64,000 nucleotides of DNA from Haloquadratum sp. GTDB lineage: Archaea; Halobacteriota; Halobacteria; Halobacteriales; Haloferacaceae. A program made the translations under genes and the position numbers. A model generated the notes under the pieces. It was not told the DNA's origin. It saw only the letters and a program-made list of their open reading frames with translations, and did no database searches. The stretch covers positions 16,871 to 80,870 of the forward strand of contig JAQCNF010000108.1 in the NCBI GenBank assembly GCA_028275165.1, written 5' to 3'. Shown here in pieces: positions 8,031 to 17,230 of the stretch (positions are counted from its first letter, which is position 1; each line of letters begins with the position of its first letter).

Positions 8031-8846
8031 TTAATACACACTCGCCTCATCGAATCGGTTATCATACATCTCATGTGATGGGTGCGTGGCTTCTCTCCCC
8101 GATAATACGAGCCGATCCACCTTTTGCCACGTGTTCTCGTATACGAAATGGCCAAATTCCTTGTATTTCTGCATCATGTGAGCGTATCCGTCGGTTTGTT
8201 GAATGCGTCGAGGCGTCATCTTTTGGAAGGCTGCCACAACTGCAGCCTCAGAGTCAAGTGATTCGTTAAACGCTGTCCATACTGCTCCAACGCTGCCTGG
8301 AAGATGTGCATACGATGAACCAAATCCACTGACGTCGTATGTGGTGTAACATTCCTCAGCTCGCTGATTCGCATACAGTGGTAATTTGTAATTACACCGC
8401 TCAACTGCATGGATTGTTGACTCGAACTGCTGTAGCGACGGTCTGTTGAGACTTACATTTAGAAATAACGGGTGTGGGACGAGAATCGCTGCATCCTGCT
8501 TGCGAGCGGCTGAAATCGCTGCTTCAAGTGTAATAAAGTCGGGAATACCTGTCTTTAGTCCAACCAAGAGAATGTGCTGTCGGTTTCGCCAACTTCCAGT
8601 AAACACCTCTCGAGCGGGGATAATAAGCAATGTCGAATCAGAATACCGTGTTGCCTGCGACCGCGCATCCTCGATTCGTGTGAAGTGAGGGGCATAAATG
8701 AGCACGTCCATTCCGCGACGTTTGGCGTGCTCGACGACTTTTTCGTTCAGAACTTTGACATGTGCATCAACATAGGTCACACCTGATGGCGATGTCGAAG
8801 CCGGCAGTTGGCGTTCATGAAACGATGTTCCGTCTACTCCGGTCAC
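8031..8846 (-). CDS. PHP-domain-like protein with degenerate metal site
   Basis: The 271-residue protein resembles polymerase-and-histidinol-phosphatase (PHP) domain proteins. An N-terminal TYVDAHVKVLNEKVVEHAKR stands where active members carry DxHxH. After it come VLIYAPHFTRI, LIIPAREVFTG, LLVGL and LVPHPLF. Several histidines of the trinuclear metal site are missing or altered at the first motif (DAHVKV), so catalysis is doubtful. A related haloarchaeal group is annotated as PHP domain protein. It lies downstream of spt5 on the same strand (51 bases) and may share its transcript. Confidence 0.7.
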   Translation of the reverse strand: MTGVDGTSFHERQLPASTSPSGVTYVDAHVKVLNEKVVEHAKRRGMDVLIYAPHFTRIEDARSQATRYSDSTLLIIPAREVFTGSWRNRQHILLVGLKTGIPDFITLEAAISAARKQDAAILVPHPLFLNVSLNRPSLQQFESTIHAVERCNYKLPLYANQRAEECYTTYDVSGFGSSYAHLPGSVGAVWTAFNESLDSEAAVVAAFQKMTPRRIQQTDGYAHMMQKYKEFGHFVYENTWQKVDRLVLSGREATHPSHEMYDNRFDEASVY

Positions 8847-8897
8847 AACTCTCCGTCAGTAGACGATTAAATCCAAGGGCATCATCGCGAGCCGTTA

Positions 8898-9350
8898 CTA
8901 CCGTTCGTCGCTATCGAGAACACGAATTTGGTCGCCACGAACCGTAACTGGAATCGGTACAGTTGCTTCATACAGCTCGACCGTAACTTGATCTTTCGTC
9001 TCGTCAATCCGTTGTACACGTGCTTTCTCGCCTTTGAATGGACCAGCGATCAACTCAACGATATCGCCCTCTGCAATCCCTTCAACGTCTGGCGTTGGCG
9101 AGAGAAAGTGTTCAACCTCGGCAATCGAAGACCGTCCTGCGTCTCCTCCACTCTCAACCAGTCCACGAGCGTGTGGAATTTCTTCCAGCACGCGATTGAT
9201 TGCTCCATCTGAGTCTGCTTCGACCATGACGTAACTGGTGAGTGAGTCGGGCGAGAGGACCGCATGGATATCATCTTCCTCGCGGGTTGCGATCATATCG
9301 GCGACGGTTCGCTCTTGACTTGCTGTTGTCTTGACTGCATAAATCGACAT
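8898..9350 (-). CDS. spt5: Transcription elongation factor Spt5 (NusG homologue)
   Basis: The 150-residue protein has an N-terminal NGN domain ([19 protein letters not shown], then [13 protein letters not shown], about 1-85). A KOW domain follows, with the motif [19 protein letters not shown] near residue 95. With Spt4 it clamps RNA polymerase and raises processivity. The start lies one base after the secE stop, so secE-spt5 form an operon as in many archaea. The product is acidic throughout. Length and domain order are standard. Confidence 0.95.
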   Translation of the reverse strand: MSIYAVKTTASQERTVADMIATREEDDIHAVLSPDSLTSYVMVEADSDGAINRVLEEIPHARGLVESGGDAGRSSIAEVEHFLSPTPDVEGIAEGDIVELIAGPFKGEKARVQRIDETKDQVTVELYEATVPIPVTVRGDQIRVLDSDER

Positions 9351-9351
9351 G

Positions 9352-9525
9352 TTAGACGCCTCCTGGTATGATCGTCATCACGGCAAACATTACGAACCCG
9401 AGAAATCCAACGAGTATGATGCCAGCACCAGCAATTAATCCAACTTGGGAAAATTCCTCCCAGGAAGGGGTACTGGCCAACTTCAATACCCGGAGATAAC
9501 TGGTCACATCGTATTTGACATCCAT
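9352..9525 (-). CDS. secE: Protein translocase subunit SecE (Sec61 gamma)
   Basis: A short frame of 57 residues reads [20 protein letters not shown] at its start. It then has the amphipathic [16 protein letters not shown] and one transmembrane helix ([19 protein letters not shown]). This is the archaeal SecE pattern: a cytoplasmic amphipathic helix followed by a single tail membrane span that holds SecY together. Its position between ftsZ1 and spt5 (one base before the spt5 start) is the classic archaeal arrangement. Confidence 0.93.
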   Translation of the reverse strand: MDVKYDVTSYLRVLKLASTPSWEEFSQVGLIAGAGIILVGFLGFVMFAVMTIIPGGV

Positions 9526-9587
9526 TGTTATTTGAATCTATGAAATGTGGCTTTTTGATTGTATTGATACATCCGGGTCACCGAAGT

Positions 9588-10742
9588 TCAGTTCACGAAG
9601 TCGATATCATCGCTGGCCTCACCTGTCGGTTGCGGCGACGAGGTGTCGGTTTCGTTGCTGGCGTCGTTGGTTCCATATATCTGTGGTGACTTCACGCCAG
9701 TAACCACGATCATTGTTCGCATTGTCCCATCCAGCGTTTCATCGACGGATGTTCCCCAGATAATTCGTGCATCAGGGTCGATTCGTTCATATATTTCTTC
9801 GACGACACCCTCGGCCTCTTCGATACTCATGTCGGAACCACCGGTGACGTTGACCAACGCTGAGTTGGCACCAGAGATATCAACATCTAACAGCGGTGAT
9901 CGGAGCGCACTCCGGACCGAATCTGTGGATTTTGACTGTGAATCTGATTCACCAAGGCCAATCATGGCGACTCCTCCGCGCTCCATGACTGTCTTCACAT
10001 CCGCAAAGTCCAAGTTGACGAGTCCTGGCTTTGTAATGAGCTCAGTGATTCCCTTCACTGAGCGCATCAGCACTTCATCAGACACTTTGAATGCTTGTTT
10101 GACCGGTAACTTCCCAACTGATTCAAGCAAGCGGTCATTCGGCACGACAATTACTGTATCTGCAACGTCGCGTAGTCGCTCAAGACCTGCTTCAGCATTT
10201 GTCCGTCGAACTTCCCCCTCAGCGGTAAATGGTGTGGTGACGATTGCGATAGTCAGTGCGCCTGCATCCCGAGATGCTTGTGCGACGACTGGTGCCGAGC
10301 CAGTTCCTGTCCCACCGCCGAGACCTGCGGTCACGAACACCATGTCTGACCCATCAATCGCCCCTGCCAGCTCCTCTTTTGATTCGACTGCTGCTTCCTC
10401 ACCAATTTGTGGGAGTGAGCCAGCACCGCGCCCCTTTGTCTTTTGCTCACCCATCAGAATTTTTGTATCAGACTCGATCTCGACGAGATGTTGTACATCG
10501 GTGTTTGCTGCGACGAGCTGTGCGCCTTGAATTCCCTCTTCATACATTCGATCGACTGTATTACCACCCGCTCCGCCACACCCAACGACGGTAATATCTG
10601 TCTGTAAATCCTTCAGCACTTCTTGGAGTTCATCATCGGTCATCGCTCCTGTCGGTGATGTTCCCGCATCATCAGACGTGCCTTCCGGAGATGGTGTCTC
10701 CGCCTCTTCTGCTTCATCGATTGCATCGCCCACGATAGAATC
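9588..10742 (-). CDS. ftsZ1: Cell division GTPase FtsZ1
   Basis: The 384-residue tubulin homologue has the nucleotide-binding [16 protein letters not shown] near residue 50, the tubulin signature [16 protein letters not shown] near 140, and the T7-loop region [15 protein letters not shown] near 240. The C-terminal tail is acidic. It polymerises with GTP at mid-cell. In haloarchaea FtsZ1 assembles before and helps recruit FtsZ2; the secE-spt5 neighbourhood is the FtsZ1 locus. I prefer the ATG at 10742 ([14 protein letters not shown]) over one 27 bases upstream because family members begin with this sequence. Confidence 0.95.
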   Translation of the reverse strand, partial: DSIVGDAIDEAEEAETPSPEGTSDDAGTSPTGAMTDDELQEVLKDLQTDITVVGCGGAGGNTVDRMYEEGIQGAQLVAANTDVQHLVEIESDTKILMGEQKTKGRGAGSLPQIGEEAAVESKEELAGAIDGSDMVFVTAGLGGGTGTGSAPVVAQASRDAGALTIAIVTTPFTAEGEVRRTNAEAGLERLRDVADTVIVVPNDRLLESVGKLPVKQAFKVSDEVLMRSVKGITELITKPGLVNLDFADVKTVMERGGVAMIGLGESDSQSKSTDSVRSALRSPLLDVDISGANSALVNVTGGSDMSIEEAEGVVEEIYERIDPDARIIWGTSVDETLDGTMRTMIVVTGVKSPQIYGTNDASNETDTSSPQPTGEASDDIDFVN

Positions 10743-10857
10743 CATTGTCTGTGGGACCGTACCGAACACAGCTTAATTATCTTTCCCCTTATCAGAGGGT
10801 CTGACACGCGTCAGACGCCCTAAATTGGTTTAATTGGAAAACAGCGAAGAGACACGC

Positions 10858-12225
10858 TCATGAGCCACTCTGCACGTGAAAGCTCACGGTTTCGCTTCGG
10901 TGAACAACTGCTGGATCAATCTGTGTCCCATCAATCTCGACAGACTCACCAGCTGCCAGCTTCCCGAAGGCTGGGCCCTCAGGAACGCCAACAGTACTAG
11001 CTGCGTCTGGATCGAATACGTCCCGCGTGGCTGTGATTATTTCACCGTCAGATTCGACTGTCTCGTATTTGTGTCTGAGAATATCAATAAACTCACTGCG
11101 TATGCTATTGACCGCCGTTGCTGACTCGACTGCGATTGCACGTGCCGGGACAGATCCCCCCTGTTCGGTCGTGAATGCTAGCGTGTTGGCATTGATTGCC
11201 CCACGTGCAGTCTCGCGGTCGATTCCGACCACCTCATCTAATAGCTCTTTGGACAGTGTTTCGATTTCGAGTTCTGGTGAGATGTCTGTCTCGGGACGTG
11301 CTGGCGGCCACGAATCGATCCGCTCGCCAAGTCGCAACCCATCTGAGATCGGACAGAGCTGTGCTTCGAGTGCCTCGATTACAGAGAGATCGACACCTGT
11401 GCTGGCGGTGAGCCAGCGCTCACCAACCACGCGAATACTCATATCTTCGAGTGTCCGCTTGAGTGTTGGGTGTGTACCCGTAACCAATGCATAGTTAGCG
11501 TCCGAACATTTGATTGCCCGACCGAGCACGTCTTGATTTGCTCGTGGATTACCCAACGCATCGAGGCACCAATCTGCACCGATATGACCAACTGCCCAGT
11601 CGGTTCGAGTGAGAATACGCTCGAAGCGCGGTGCATAGTGGCCCCCACCGAAACCAATGAGCTGTCGCTCGCGCATCGGTGGTGTTGAGCTCAGCTTGAG
11701 CACTGCTGTTGCGACCGCAGACGCACCATTGGTATCTGTCCACTCTGCTTCGCTACTTCCGAGTTCGACAAAGAGTGACGGCACATCGATGCGCGTTGGA
11801 CCGTGATGTGTACATTCAATGCCAACATCATACTCCTCTGGAGCAGCGTCTTGGAGCGTCTTGAACACAACTCGCTGAACATTTGGGCAGGCAGGCGCAA
11901 ATGAGCGTGGGTCACCGCCATAGTCAGCGTTCCCGAAATTTCCTGTAAAATGCGCCGTCAGTAATGGACCGGTTTCACCGGAGTGACGCGACAGAAAAAT
12001 AATAAATTCGGGTGTGCTCGAAAACACTGTTGCGACATTCTCTAATCTGAGGTGGAGTGAGTCGAACTGTCGTAATTCAAATGAGTCGTGTCGGTAGACT
12101 CTCCCTCCGCCAGCGTCTGAGGGTCGAGTGTCGTCAATGATCGTCTCCCACTCTGTTTGTGCTCTGAGTGCTTCACCGATTGTAGTTGAGGCGATATCAG
12201 CGCGACTCTCAACGATTCCAATCAC
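10858..12225 (-). CDS. dtdA: D-aminoacyl-tRNA deacylase (archaeal DtdA/DTD2 type)
   Basis: The 455-residue protein removes D-amino acids mis-attached to tRNA. The DTD2 core appears as FLSRHSGETGPLLTAHFTGN near residue 75 and GIECTHHGPTRIDVPSLFVE near 135. The histidine-rich GFGGGHYAPRF is near 210. The C-terminal extension (about 280-455) is typical of the longer haloarchaeal forms. It is followed on the same strand, upstream, by the exchanger gene, with 51 bases between. No odd features. Confidence 0.92.
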   Translation of the reverse strand: MIGIVESRADIASTTIGEALRAQTEWETIIDDTRPSDAGGGRVYRHDSFELRQFDSLHLRLENVATVFSSTPEFIIFLSRHSGETGPLLTAHFTGNFGNADYGGDPRSFAPACPNVQRVVFKTLQDAAPEEYDVGIECTHHGPTRIDVPSLFVELGSSEAEWTDTNGASAVATAVLKLSSTPPMRERQLIGFGGGHYAPRFERILTRTDWAVGHIGADWCLDALGNPRANQDVLGRAIKCSDANYALVTGTHPTLKRTLEDMSIRVVGERWLTASTGVDLSVIEALEAQLCPISDGLRLGERIDSWPPARPETDISPELEIETLSKELLDEVVGIDRETARGAINANTLAFTTEQGGSVPARAIAVESATAVNSIRSEFIDILRHKYETVESDGEIITATRDVFDPDAASTVGVPEGPAFGKLAAGESVEIDGTQIDPAVVHRSETVSFHVQSGS

Positions 12226-12276
12226 GTAGCAGTATTCAAATGGGTGCCGTTTGAGCGCATCGACTGACAGTACGTC

Positions 12277-13596
12277 TCAGTCGGCTGCCTCATACTCAGG
12301 AACTGGATTGCCCGTGACCGTTGCAACCGTCCGCTGAGCAAGATGTTGAAACTCTGCAACTCGATGCACCAGCAACCATCCCCCGAGGATAATATAGACC
12401 ACGGAGTATCCAAGCAGCAAGTAGATCGAGTACGTCTCTGCCAGTGCCTCTGTGTAGGTCTGGATGAGCACAAACTCAGCGGCAACTTGTGAGACGAAGA
12501 GGACCAATAGCAGGAGCGCTTCCCGCACGCTGATTTGGAAATTAACTAACACTGTCAGTGCAAACAAACTCTGTGCAGCAGTCAGCCAGATCTCCGCAGC
12601 CTGCTTGAAATCAAATGGAAGCACGCCATAGCTCCCCAACGAGAGGCTGTAGACAACTGAGAGCGTTCCTATCAGGAGAGTCCACTGATTAAGCTTTGAA
12701 GATATGAGCGCGTTAAACGCCGCAGTTGCACGGGCTTTATTCACAAGATATGCCGTTACGATAAGCTCTGGACTCTCGGAAGCTAAGGGGGCTATCCACT
12801 GAATCATAAAGAACTCCGGGATCCCAAACTGGAGGCCAAGTTGTTCGAGTCCATGTGCAAACGGCTCAACTGCAGTGACAATGAGAAAAGCCGAGTAACC
12901 AAAGAGAGCAAACACGATAGGGATGCGAACATTGAACGCTCGCGCCTGAAAATATGCTGGGACACCTACTTGGCCTTCCTCGTCTTCGACATCGCCGCGA
13001 ACGATAATTGCGATGTATATGCAGTACAGCCCGACAAGAACAATAGTGTCAATGATATCGATTCCCCCGCCGAGTGGAACGGCAAACGCGAATATGGTCG
13101 CAATAAACAGAAAGAGAATTTCGATGGAGATTGAGGGGTCAAGTCGAACAGCATTGTCGAGTAATCTATCACGGTTTACCACCCCATCTGCATGCCGTGA
13201 ACTGGTGAGTGCCTTATATATCGAGAATAATGCGATCCCTGACCATCCAAGCCCGATCAGAATGCGGTTTGCCCCCGTCATATTCGCGACGGCAAGATTT
13301 GCTTTTGCGGGATCACCCGCCGCCTGCCATGCATACAACGCGTCAACCGCGTACTCGGGTGCCACCGCAAGCACGGCCAAGACAGCTAACGCAAACGCCC
13401 GTGGGACATCTTTCTCGGCTGTCTCAGCTCCCCATGCAAGGAGAAATGAGGCACCCAACACAGCTAGTCCCGCAGTCATCACAGTTGGCAGTGGCGCCAG
13501 CGAGTGAGTGACTCCAATGGCCCATAGAATGACCCACGGGAGTGTCAGCACAACACCACTACTTACCGCGGTAAGTGGATGACGAAGGCGTATCAT
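12277..13596 (-). CDS. Sodium/calcium exchanger-like membrane transporter (CaCA superfamily)
   Basis: The 439-residue protein has about eleven hydrophobic segments and two alpha-repeat-like stretches. The first is APEYAVDALYAW with NMTGANRILIGLG (about 90-125). The second is APLASESPELIVTAYLVNK with SSKLNQWTLLIGT (about 275-315). CaCA proteins carry glutamate/aspartate and asparagine residues at these places for cation binding. It probably exports Ca2+ (or a similar divalent cation) in exchange for Na+. The ion is inferred from the family only. Confidence 0.8.
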   Translation of the reverse strand: MIRLRHPLTAVSSGVVLTLPWVILWAIGVTHSLAPLPTVMTAGLAVLGASFLLAWGAETAEKDVPRAFALAVLAVLAVAPEYAVDALYAWQAAGDPAKANLAVANMTGANRILIGLGWSGIALFSIYKALTSSRHADGVVNRDRLLDNAVRLDPSISIEILFLFIATIFAFAVPLGGGIDIIDTIVLVGLYCIYIAIIVRGDVEDEEGQVGVPAYFQARAFNVRIPIVFALFGYSAFLIVTAVEPFAHGLEQLGLQFGIPEFFMIQWIAPLASESPELIVTAYLVNKARATAAFNALISSKLNQWTLLIGTLSVVYSLSLGSYGVLPFDFKQAAEIWLTAAQSLFALTVLVNFQISVREALLLLVLFVSQVAAEFVLIQTYTEALAETYSIYLLLGYSVVYIILGGWLLVHRVAEFQHLAQRTVATVTGNPVPEYEAAD

Positions 13597-13756
13597 AAGT
13601 TGATATTCGCTCGGTCAGTGTCCTATTTCTTCTGATTCACAGCGGATGGAAGCGACTCCTTTAGCGGCGGGAAGAAACCAATAACGCGGTGATAGTCCGC
13701 ACGTTCTATGATTACCGAGCAGGGCAGGACGAGAGAGTGACTTGTACATATCGCGC

Positions 13757-13764
13757 ATTTTAAT
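13757..13764 (+). promoter_or_regulatory. TATA-like box for aroE
   Basis: The sequence attttaat lies about 27 bases before the aroE ATG at 13788, the spacing of a leaderless haloarchaeal promoter. No leader hairpin or second element is evident. Confidence 0.45.
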
Positions 13765-13787
13765 CTCTCGGCACTTTAGGCCATGGT

Positions 13788-14585
13788 ATGGATGTATATG
13801 GTCTCATCGGCAATCCAGTAACCCACTCTCGTTCACCGCCGATGCACGAAGCAGCTTACGATGCCCGAGATATCACTGCTCGGTATGTTACCTTTGAACC
13901 ATCCAAGGATGCCGTAGAGGCTGCCATTGACGGAGCCGCTGCCCTCGATATTAAGGGACTGAATGTCACAATTCCATTCAAGCAAGCGGTGATGGAGTAT
14001 ATTGATCCTGACCCGCTCGCTGGACGAATCGGTGCAGTCAATACGATTGACTTTGAGACAGAACCCCCAACCGGATATAATACTGACATCGATGGTGTAC
14101 AGCGTGCTTTTGATCATCACGACATTGAACTGAATGGGACAGAGGCAGTTGTTATCGGGGCAGGCGGCGTCGCACGCGCGGCCGCATTTGCACTCTCCGA
14201 CGCTGGAGCATCAATACATATCGCCAATCGAACTGAGCCGAAAGCAACACAACTGGCACAGGCCGTCCCTGGAGCTACTGCAGGCGGGTTACAAACTCGA
14301 GACCGAGTTGAGTCAGCTGATATACTGATCAATGCGACGAGCGTCGGGATGGAATCCACTGAGACGCCAGTCCCTCAGACGCATCTTCACCCTAATCTGG
14401 TCGTATTTGATGCTGTTTACACACCGGTAGAAACGACGCTCCTTCAGCAGGCAGAAGCTGCTGGTGCAACAACGATTGATGGTGCCTGGATGCTCTTGTT
14501 TCAAGGCGTAACCGCATTTGAGCATTGGACTGGAGAGGCTGCTCCAGTCGAAGTAATGAACGCTGCTCTACGTGAGACGCTTTGA
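13788..14585 (+). CDS. aroE: Shikimate dehydrogenase
   Basis: The 265-residue enzyme reduces 3-dehydroshikimate with NADPH in aromatic amino acid synthesis. The shikimate-binding motif [19 protein letters not shown] is near residue 7. The catalytic lysine is in [16 protein letters not shown] (about 65), with GAVNTID and [11 protein letters not shown] after it. The cofactor loop [15 protein letters not shown] is near 125 and NRTEPKA near 148. The length is standard. It leads a cluster with the helix-hairpin-helix protein and the PabC-type enzyme, which links it to chorismate-derived products. Confidence 0.95.
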   Translation: MDVYGLIGNPVTHSRSPPMHEAAYDARDITARYVTFEPSKDAVEAAIDGAAALDIKGLNVTIPFKQAVMEYIDPDPLAGRIGAVNTIDFETEPPTGYNTDIDGVQRAFDHHDIELNGTEAVVIGAGGVARAAAFALSDAGASIHIANRTEPKATQLAQAVPGATAGGLQTRDRVESADILINATSVGMESTETPVPQTHLHPNLVVFDAVYTPVETTLLQQAEAAGATTIDGAWMLLFQGVTAFEHWTGEAAPVEVMNAALRETL

Positions 14586-14655
14586 GACCGTCTCAGAGGC
14601 TAAAACCCCCTTATCACTGTTGCTTTTAAATAGAGGAATCGCATATACTGCGGTG

Positions 14656-15060
14656 ATGAGCATCTTGAGCAGTATCACTTCGTTTGTCAACTCAATCTTT
14701 GGCTCGACTGAGGCCAAGAGTGAACCAGACGGCCCAGAGCCAAAGGTGACAACTGAGAAAGAGGGGGAGTTTGATCGATCAGAGACAGACACCGACTCCG
14801 AATCGGTAATCAAAGGGGTAGATGAGACCGACTCATCCCTTTCGGAAGAACATCCAGATGACTCCATGGAGGGAACGACCGATTCTGTTGAGGCAATCAC
14901 AGGAATTGGCCCTGCGTATGCGGACCGTCTCGCTGATGTTGGTGTCGAAACCACTGATGAACTGGCTGAATCCGATGCTGAATCGCTTGGCGAAGCTATC
15001 GACGTGTCGCCAAAACGCGTCACCGACTGGATCGAACGCGCACAGCAGACTGAGTTGTAG
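14656..15060 (+). CDS. Helix-hairpin-helix domain protein
   Basis: The 134-residue protein has a short hydrophobic N-terminus (MSILSSITSFVNSIFG) and a long acidic linker (about 20-80). Its C-terminal helix-hairpin-helix pair reads ITGIGPAYADRLADVG, then SPKRVTDWIERAQ. HhH modules bind DNA backbones or proteins. The topoisomerase C-terminus in this window carries a similar module. The start at 14656 has a ggtg purine stretch upstream. The stop overlaps the next gene by one base, so it is co-transcribed with the PabC-type enzyme. Function unknown. Confidence 0.75.
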   Translation: MSILSSITSFVNSIFGSTEAKSEPDGPEPKVTTEKEGEFDRSETDTDSESVIKGVDETDSSLSEEHPDDSMEGTTDSVEAITGIGPAYADRLADVGVETTDELAESDAESLGEAIDVSPKRVTDWIERAQQTEL

Positions 15061-15938
15061 TGGCTGATCCTGAACGAACCTATCACGTCAATGGTGAACT
15101 ATGTCCTGCTTCCGAGGCAACTGTTAGCGTCCGTGATCGCGGATTCATGTATGGTGATGCGATTTTTGAGACGCTTCGTGCATATGGTGGCGATATTTTC
15201 CGATGGGATGAACACGCTGAGCGCCTTCACAACTCAGCAGCACGTCTTGAGCTCGAACATGGTCTCAGCAGCGCGACGCTACGTGATCGTATTGATGAAA
15301 CGCTCACAGCAAACTCGCTTGATGATGCGTACGTCAAGTGCTCAATTACGCGAGGTGCTCAACCCGGGAAGTTAACCCCAGACCCCGTGACCGACCCGAC
15401 CGTCGTCATCCAAGTTGCCTCCTTACCGCGCGGCGGCATCTCTGGCACTCAACCGTGGGAGGGTCCAGCGACGCTACAAACTGTCAAGACGCGACGAATC
15501 CCCGACACCGCGATTCCATCGAATGCAAAAACGCATAATTATCTAAATGGAATCTTAGCCCGTCTAGAACTCCGCCCCACAGATGCTGATGAGGCGATCA
15601 TGCGTGATCAGGAGGGAAATCTGGCCGAGGGATCGACAGGCAACCTGTTTTTTGTCCGAGACGACTCGCTGTGCACTCCGAGTCTCTCTGGACCCGTTCT
15701 TCCGGGGATCACCCGTTCGGTAGTGCTCGAACTTGCCGCAGCAGAGGGTATTCCAACACAGGTTGATGCATTCGATATCGATGATCTACATCGCGCTTCT
15801 GAGGCGTTCGTGACCAACTCAACATGGGAAATCCGACCGGTCGATACTGCCGACGGAATTGCGATTGGCTCAGGACCAGTGACAGCATTGCTGCGGAGAC
15901 TCTTCTCTGAACTGGTTGAGGAGGAATGCTATCGCTAG
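15060..15938 (+). CDS. Class IV aminotransferase (aminodeoxychorismate lyase PabC or branched-chain type)
   Basis: The 292-residue protein starts with GTG overlapping the preceding stop. It shows the fold-type IV pattern: VSVRDRGFMYGDAIFETLRA near residue 25, the PLP lysine in SNAKTHNYLNGILA (about 160), and AEGSTGNLFFVRD near 185. The C-terminal EAFVTNSTWEIRPV is characteristic. Fold-type IV includes branched-chain aminotransferase (IlvE) and aminodeoxychorismate lyase (PabC). Proximity to aroE and the length favour PabC, which releases p-aminobenzoate. pabA and pabB are not in this window, so the assignment is moderate. Confidence 0.75.
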   Translation: MADPERTYHVNGELCPASEATVSVRDRGFMYGDAIFETLRAYGGDIFRWDEHAERLHNSAARLELEHGLSSATLRDRIDETLTANSLDDAYVKCSITRGAQPGKLTPDPVTDPTVVIQVASLPRGGISGTQPWEGPATLQTVKTRRIPDTAIPSNAKTHNYLNGILARLELRPTDADEAIMRDQEGNLAEGSTGNLFFVRDDSLCTPSLSGPVLPGITRSVVLELAAAEGIPTQVDAFDIDDLHRASEAFVTNSTWEIRPVDTADGIAIGSGPVTALLRRLFSELVEEECYR

Positions 15939-16193
15939 ACCGGTATCAATCATTCAGCACATATCCATTGAATATCATGACTCTGCAAGGCGACAGAGCA
16001 GTTTCGGTGAGACTCCTGAATATCGCCTGGCCGCGGTCACATCGAAATTTGACATCTTTCCTTCCCTGCGAGCCCTCCAATCATGCTCACGGTCAACTCT
16101 CTCACTCCCAGTATCGTTCTACGAACTGATCAGTTATTTGATATAAGCGTCATGAACCGGTATGTTTGAACGGTTCGATGCCGAATATAATCT

Positions 16194-16616
16194 ATGGATT
16201 TGGATTCGGATCGTCGAATTATAGAGGTGGCACGTCTCTCTGAGAGTGAAACAGCCGTGTTCACAGCGACAGCAGCGGGTGAGACAAGCGAGGGTGTCGT
16301 TATGCAACTTAGTGATGGTTCAGTTGTAGCATATACGAACTTCTGTCCGCATTGGCAGGACATACGACTCGATCGAGGTGAGAGTGCTCTTGTCAGGGAC
16401 TCACAGCTGGTCTGTCGCAAGCATGGGGCAATGTTCGATACTGATGACGGTGTCTGCACGCACGGCCCATGTGAGGGGGCCGTGCTCGATACATTTGCGA
16501 CAGCAGTTCACGATGGGAGTGTCTATCTAACGAATGACAAATGGGATTCAGTCGAACGCGGTATTGAGGAATCACAAAGCCGTGACCTTTCGACTGATAC
16601 TCGGATCGGATTCTAA
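16194..16616 (+). CDS. Rieske [2Fe-2S] domain protein
   Basis: The 140-residue protein carries both halves of the Rieske cluster-binding motif: CPH in TNFCPHWQDIRL near residue 50 and CRKHGAMFD near 75. The spacing suits a ferredoxin-like Rieske protein rather than a cytochrome bc1 subunit. There is no membrane helix or Tat signal, so it should be cytoplasmic and pass electrons to an unidentified partner. It is alone on its strand and converges on the tRNA gene. The 255 bases before it show no gene. Confidence 0.85.
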   Translation: MDLDSDRRIIEVARLSESETAVFTATAAGETSEGVVMQLSDGSVVAYTNFCPHWQDIRLDRGESALVRDSQLVCRKHGAMFDTDDGVCTHGPCEGAVLDTFATAVHDGSVYLTNDKWDSVERGIEESQSRDLSTDTRIGF

Positions 16617-16630
16617 GAGTAATGTGAGAG

Positions 16631-16705
16631 TAGCGGGAGGTAGATTTGAACTACCGATCTCCGGGTTATGAGCCCGGCGGAATCTCCTGGCTATCCCATC
16701 CCGCT
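16631..16705 (-). tRNA. Initiator tRNA-Met (CAU)
   Basis: Read on the minus strand, a 75-base cloverleaf forms with acceptor stem AGCGGGA/TCCCGCT, discriminator A, anticodon stem CCGGG/CCCGG, and loop CTCATAA giving anticodon CAU. The T arm contains GGTAGTTCAAATCTACC. The A1-U72 first pair and the run of three G-C pairs in the anticodon stem are features of archaeal initiator tRNA rather than elongator Met or Ile2. No intron is present. The 3' CCA is not encoded. Confidence 0.92.
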
Positions 16706-16777
16706 ACATCAAGAATTGCCACGGATGACTGTTAAGAGTTGCGTTTTGACTACTTTTTTTCAATCCACCTGAACTTC

Positions 16778-17230
16778 TCATTCGCTCAGGATGCGCCATG
16801 TGAGCACACTCTCAGCGACATAATTGAGCATCATTGAGGATGCAATCGCAATCGGAAGCGGAATAACTATCCACAGATCCAACCCGGCGACTGGAACGCT
16901 CACTGGGAGTGTACGCAGGAATCGAACGAGTAAAAATTGTACACCGACACCAACACTCCGAACGAGATTTGATCGTATAAACCGTTTTATCGACGCCATC
17001 CATCCCTGTTGACCCCAGTTGGCGAACGTCCAGCGCTCGTTCACAACAAACATCACAATAATTGCGACCTCTGCGCCGATAAGTTTGGCAAACTCGCTCA
17101 GTGTATCAAACACAAAAATCAGAGTGGTTGAGACACTCATATCGAAGAGAGCTCCCAGCGCACCGACAGATGCAAATTTGCCAAACCGGACACCAGATGC
17201 CAACTGAGTCAACGCCTGCCGGCCCATCAC
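16778..17230 (-). CDS. GtrA-family membrane protein
   Basis: The 150-residue protein has four predicted membrane helices and the GtrA pattern FGKFASVGALGALFDMSVST near the N-terminus, with VNERWTFANWG after helix 2 and a final VLTWRIL. GtrA-like proteins are thought to help move lipid-linked sugars (e.g. polyprenyl-phosphate glucose) across the membrane. It overlaps the glycosyltransferase gene upstream by four bases, so the two form an operon. Confidence 0.88.
   Translation of the reverse strand: MMGRQALTQLASGVRFGKFASVGALGALFDMSVSTTLIFVFDTLSEFAKLIGAEVAIIVMFVVNERWTFANWGQQGWMASIKRFIRSNLVRSVGVGVQFLLVRFLRTLPVSVPVAGLDLWIVIPLPIAIASSMMLNYVAESVLTWRILSE

Noticed and set aside
9643..10530. A 295-codon plus-strand frame across ftsZ1
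   Set aside because: It is antisense to ftsZ1, Ser/Pro/Thr-rich and without motifs: a shadow of the real gene.
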